From assembly GCF_013410345.1 (NCBI RefSeq), contig NZ_JACCFJ010000001.1, positions 4,630,501-4,694,500 of the forward strand: 64,000 nt of DNA, given 5' to 3'. The notes under the pieces were generated by a model that searched no databases, was not told where the DNA came from, and worked only from the letters and a program-made list of their open reading frames with translations. Within the stretch, counting starts at the first letter, position 1. Each line of letters opens with the position of its first letter. The stretch is from Saccharopolyspora hordei. GTDB lineage: Bacteria; Actinomycetota; Actinomycetes; Mycobacteriales; Pseudonocardiaceae. Position numbers and translations under genes: made by a program. Shown piece after piece: positions 60,409 to 64,000 of the stretch.

Positions 60409-62246
60409 GCCGACTCCTGGGAGACTGCGTCCTGCTGCTGCAGCCGGTACAGCGACGCGTAGCGGCCGTCGCGGTGCATGAGCTGGGTGTGCGTGCCGGA
60501 CTCGGTGATCCGGCCGTCGTCGAGCAGCAGGATCTGGTCGGCGTCGCGCACGGTCATCAGGTTGTGCGCGATGACGATCGAGGTGCGGTCGACCATCAAG
60601 CGGCGCAGCGGCTCCAGCACCCGCGCGCTGGACGCCGCGTCAAGGCCGACGGTGGGTTCGTCCAGCAGCAGGATCGGCGCGTCGCGCAGCATGGCGCGCG
60701 CGATGGCGATGCGCTGGCGCTGTCCGCCCGACAGCAAGCTGCCGCGCGCCCCCACCCTGGTGCGGTAGCCCTCGGGCAGTGCGGTGATGAACTCGTGCGC
60801 GTCCGCCGCGCGGGCGGCCCGCACCACCTCGCGTTCGGTGGCCCCGGGACGCCCCCACGTGATGTTGTCCCACACGCTGGCGTCCACGGCCAGGACGTCC
60901 TGCAGCACCACCGAGATGGTGCCCCGCACCTCCTGCTGCGACGTGGCGCGCAGGTCGACGCCGTCGATGGTCACGGCACCGGAGCGCGGGTCGTAGAACC
61001 GCAGCAGCAGCTTCCCCACCGTGGACTTGCCCGAACCGCTGGCGCCCACCAGGGCGAGCACCTGGCCGGGCCGGACCGTGAAGCTGATGCGGTGCACCGC
61101 GTCCCGGTCGGTGCCCGGGTAGCGGAAGCTGACCGCGTCGAAGGCCACTTCGCCGCGCACCCGTCCCAGGTGCCGCGGGTGGACCGGGTCCCGCACTTCG
61201 GGGACCTGGTCGAGCAGCTCGATGATCCGCTCGGCACCGGCGGACGCCGCGTAGACGGTGTTGGTCAGCCGCCCGAACCCGCGCACCGGGCTGTAGAGCT
61301 GGCTGAGGTAGCCCAGGAACACCATCAGACCGCCCAGCGTGATCGAACCGCGGGACAGCTCCCAGGTGCCCAGCCCGATGATGAGCAGCACCCCGCCGAG
61401 CTCGAGCAGGTCGACCAGCGGGTTGAACAGCGCGTGCAGCCGGGTGGCCACCATCTCCGCGGCGAAGCTGCCCAGGTTCTCCCGGTGGAAGCGCTCGGTC
61501 TCGGCGTGCTCCCGGCCGTAGGCCTTGACCAGCGCGGCGTTGCTCAGGCTCTCCTCCGCGACCGCCCCGATCGTGCCGCTGCGCCGCCGCTTCTCCCGCG
61601 AGGCGGCCTTGATGCGGCGGGAGAAGTACCGCGCGGACAGCCAGAACGCCGGGACCGCGATCAACGACACCAGGGCCAGCCGCCAGCTGAGCACGAACAT
61701 CGCGCCGGTGAACAGCACGATCTTGAACAGGTAGGACAGCGCCTGCGTCGTGCCGGACAGCACCAGGTTCTCGATGGCGGTGACGTCACCGGTGAGCCGG
61801 GACAGCGTGTCCCCGACCTTGCGGCGGTCCAGGAACCCGATGGACAGCTCGTGCAGGTGCCCGAACAGGTCGGTGCGCAGGTCCAGCAGGAAGCGCTCGG
61901 CGACCCAGGTGGACAGGTACTCGTCGGTGAACGCGACGACCCCGGCCAGCACCGTGATGCCCAGGTAGGCGACCGCCAGCGCGAAGAACAGCTGGAAGTC
62001 GCGCGGCACCAGCACGTCGTCGACGAGGACCTTGAACATCCAGATCGCCGCGGTGTCCAGCAGCGGTGCGACCAGGACGAGCAGCACCACCAGCGCCCAC
62101 CACCGCCGGTAGGGCCGCGCGTGGGGCCAGAACCGGCGGAAGATCTCCCGCACGCCGACCACCGGCACCTGCTCGACCAGGCCGCCGGACTCCGGCGCCG
62201 GAACGGACAGCAGCGCCCGCAGCCGGGCCAGCAACGGGATGGTCAT
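60405..62246 (-). CDS. ABC exporter, fused membrane and ATPase domains
   Basis: A 613-residue half-transporter. Residues about 45-335 form a six-helix type I exporter domain. The nucleotide-binding domain follows with Walker A VGASGSGKST, Q-loop VLQDVL, signature LLSGGQRQR, Walker B ILLLDEPT and H-loop VIAHNL. There is no N-terminal peptidase C39 domain. Homodimers of this type export lipids, drugs or peptides. ATG 62246 lies 37 bp after the histidine-rich peptide gene, and its stop overlaps the kinase start, forming a three-gene unit. Confidence 0.89.
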   Translation of the reverse strand: MTIPLLARLRALLSVPAPESGGLVEQVPVVGVREIFRRFWPHARPYRRWWALVVLLVLVAPLLDTAAIWMFKVLVDDVLVPRDFQLFFALAVAYLGITVLAGVVAFTDEYLSTWVAERFLLDLRTDLFGHLHELSIGFLDRRKVGDTLSRLTGDVTAIENLVLSGTTQALSYLFKIVLFTGAMFVLSWRLALVSLIAVPAFWLSARYFSRRIKAASREKRRRSGTIGAVAEESLSNAALVKAYGREHAETERFHRENLGSFAAEMVATRLHALFNPLVDLLELGGVLLIIGLGTWELSRGSITLGGLMVFLGYLSQLYSPVRGFGRLTNTVYAASAGAERIIELLDQVPEVRDPVHPRHLGRVRGEVAFDAVSFRYPGTDRDAVHRISFTVRPGQVLALVGASGSGKSTVGKLLLRFYDPRSGAVTIDGVDLRATSQQEVRGTISVVLQDVLAVDASVWDNITWGRPGATEREVVRAARAADAHEFITALPEGYRTRVGARGSLLSGGQRQRIAIARAMLRDAPILLLDEPTVGLDAASSARVLEPLRRLMVDRTSIVIAHNLMTVRDADQILLLDDGRITESGTHTQLMHRDGRYASLYRLQQQDAVSQESA

Positions 62247-62283
62247 GGCTCGTGCGGAGCGGCGCCGCCGCCCACCGATGGGG

Positions 62284-62442
62284 TCAGTAGATCACCGGGA
62301 AACCGGGGTCCAGGGTCCTGGTCCGCGTCCGGTGCCGACCGGTCGTCCGGTGACCGTGGTGGTGGTGGTGATGGTTGTGGTGGCTGTGGTGCCCGTGCCT
62401 CCGGCTCGCCGGCACGTGCGCGGTGAACAAGGCGTTGAGCAT
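62284..62442 (-). CDS. Histidine-rich 52-residue peptide
   Basis: A small protein MLNALFTAHVPASRR followed by a segment with 14 histidines in total, including six in a row. A T/R repeat and the C-terminus LDPGFPVIY follow. ATG 62442 has GGGAGGGGACG directly upstream, one of the best ribosome binding sites in the window. It is the first gene before an ABC exporter and a kinase-like gene. It could be a metal-binding peptide or a precursor exported by that ABC transporter. No family recognised. Confidence 0.6.
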   Translation of the reverse strand: MLNALFTAHVPASRRHGHHSHHNHHHHHHGHRTTGRHRTRTRTLDPGFPVIY

Positions 62443-62621
62443 CGTCCCCTCCCAGGGTTCGAGGTGCGGATCGGCTCTTCCCAGGGTCGCGGCCCAGCGG
62501 GGCCCGGAACAGAGACCTTCTTCCCCCTCGGCACCCGGTTTCGACGACGGTCCACGTCGCGGGAGCCCGGCTCGCCTGCCGGGGCGGCCCGGCTGCGCCA
62601 TGATGCCCCTGGGGGGCCGTG

Positions 62622-64000
<1,379 letters not shown>

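Overview
The window is very GC-rich, with frequent GTG/TTG starts, strong GGAGG ribosome binding sites and many stop/start overlaps of the ATGA type. This, the alternative-sigma stress gene set, DUF6292, a DevS/DevR pair and the GT and transporter families all point to a high-GC actinobacterium, most likely of the Pseudonocardiales (Saccharopolyspora/Amycolatopsis-like). That placement is inference; there is no rRNA to confirm it. No phage, IS element or CRISPR array was seen. Many long antisense ORFs are artefacts of GC content.

Layout. (1) 2-13.4 kb is a cell-surface or secreted glycan locus. A translationally coupled minus-strand operon encodes a carbamoyltransferase, a GT2 fused to a GmhB-type phosphatase, a GT9 heptosyltransferase-like protein, two GT4 enzymes, GmhA, an HldE-like kinase/nucleotidyltransferase and an SDR. 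Flanking plus-strand genes add a pyruvyltransferase-like protein, two GT2 enzymes and a GAF protein, with a UDP-glucuronate-decarboxylase-like enzyme on the minus strand. (2) 13.4-28.9 kb is an MFS transporter followed by a general-stress island (DUF1206, zinc ADH, DUF2267, ChaB, SDR, hemerythrin, CocE hydrolase, DUF2795, ATP-grasp, DUF4383, MBL, DUF6480-like, DUF6292). At least eight promoters there share GNNT-N16-GGG(T/G/C)A spacing, as for SigB/SigF-type sigma factors. (3) 29-31.1 kb holds an interrupted pentapeptide-repeat gene, a small secreted protein and a class-I-shaped tRNA-Leu(CAA).

(4) 31.2-39 kb is an eight-gene operon behind a perfect 7-1-7 Zur-type palindrome: FecCD/ATPase/lipoprotein importer, a SAM enzyme, a DUF364-type protein, a GHMP (PduX-like) kinase, a cysteine-synthase-like PLP enzyme and an MFS exporter. 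It reads as a zinc-starvation metallophore make-export-import system. (5) 39-41.3 kb: ABC-F protein and TetR regulator. (6) 41.7-46.3 kb is an apparently undescribed peptide/protein system: three small proteins with an aligned 30-residue leader (L8 S9, E12 L13, Q16, E19, L21 P22, R24 T25) and glycine-rich tails, a secreted glycine-rich repeat protein, and a membrane M50 metalloprotease with an N-terminal PqqD-like recognition domain.

(7) 46.4-51.4 kb: SBP56-type methanethiol oxidase, DinB protein, DevS/DevR-like two-component system and FHA protein. (8) 52.5-57.7 kb: polyol/sugar ABC importer with dehydrogenase and divergent SorC-type regulator, with two identical GCTCATATGAGC operator palindromes. 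(9) 57.7-64 kb: erythromycin-esterase-like protein, broken VOC gene, a histidine-rich 52-residue peptide coupled to an ABC exporter and a kinase, and the start of a hydantoinase/oxoprolinase.

Five otherwise normal genes carry single-base indels (HldE, one GT4, GT9, ABC-F, VOC). Some may be sequence errors rather than decay, so raw reads should be checked.
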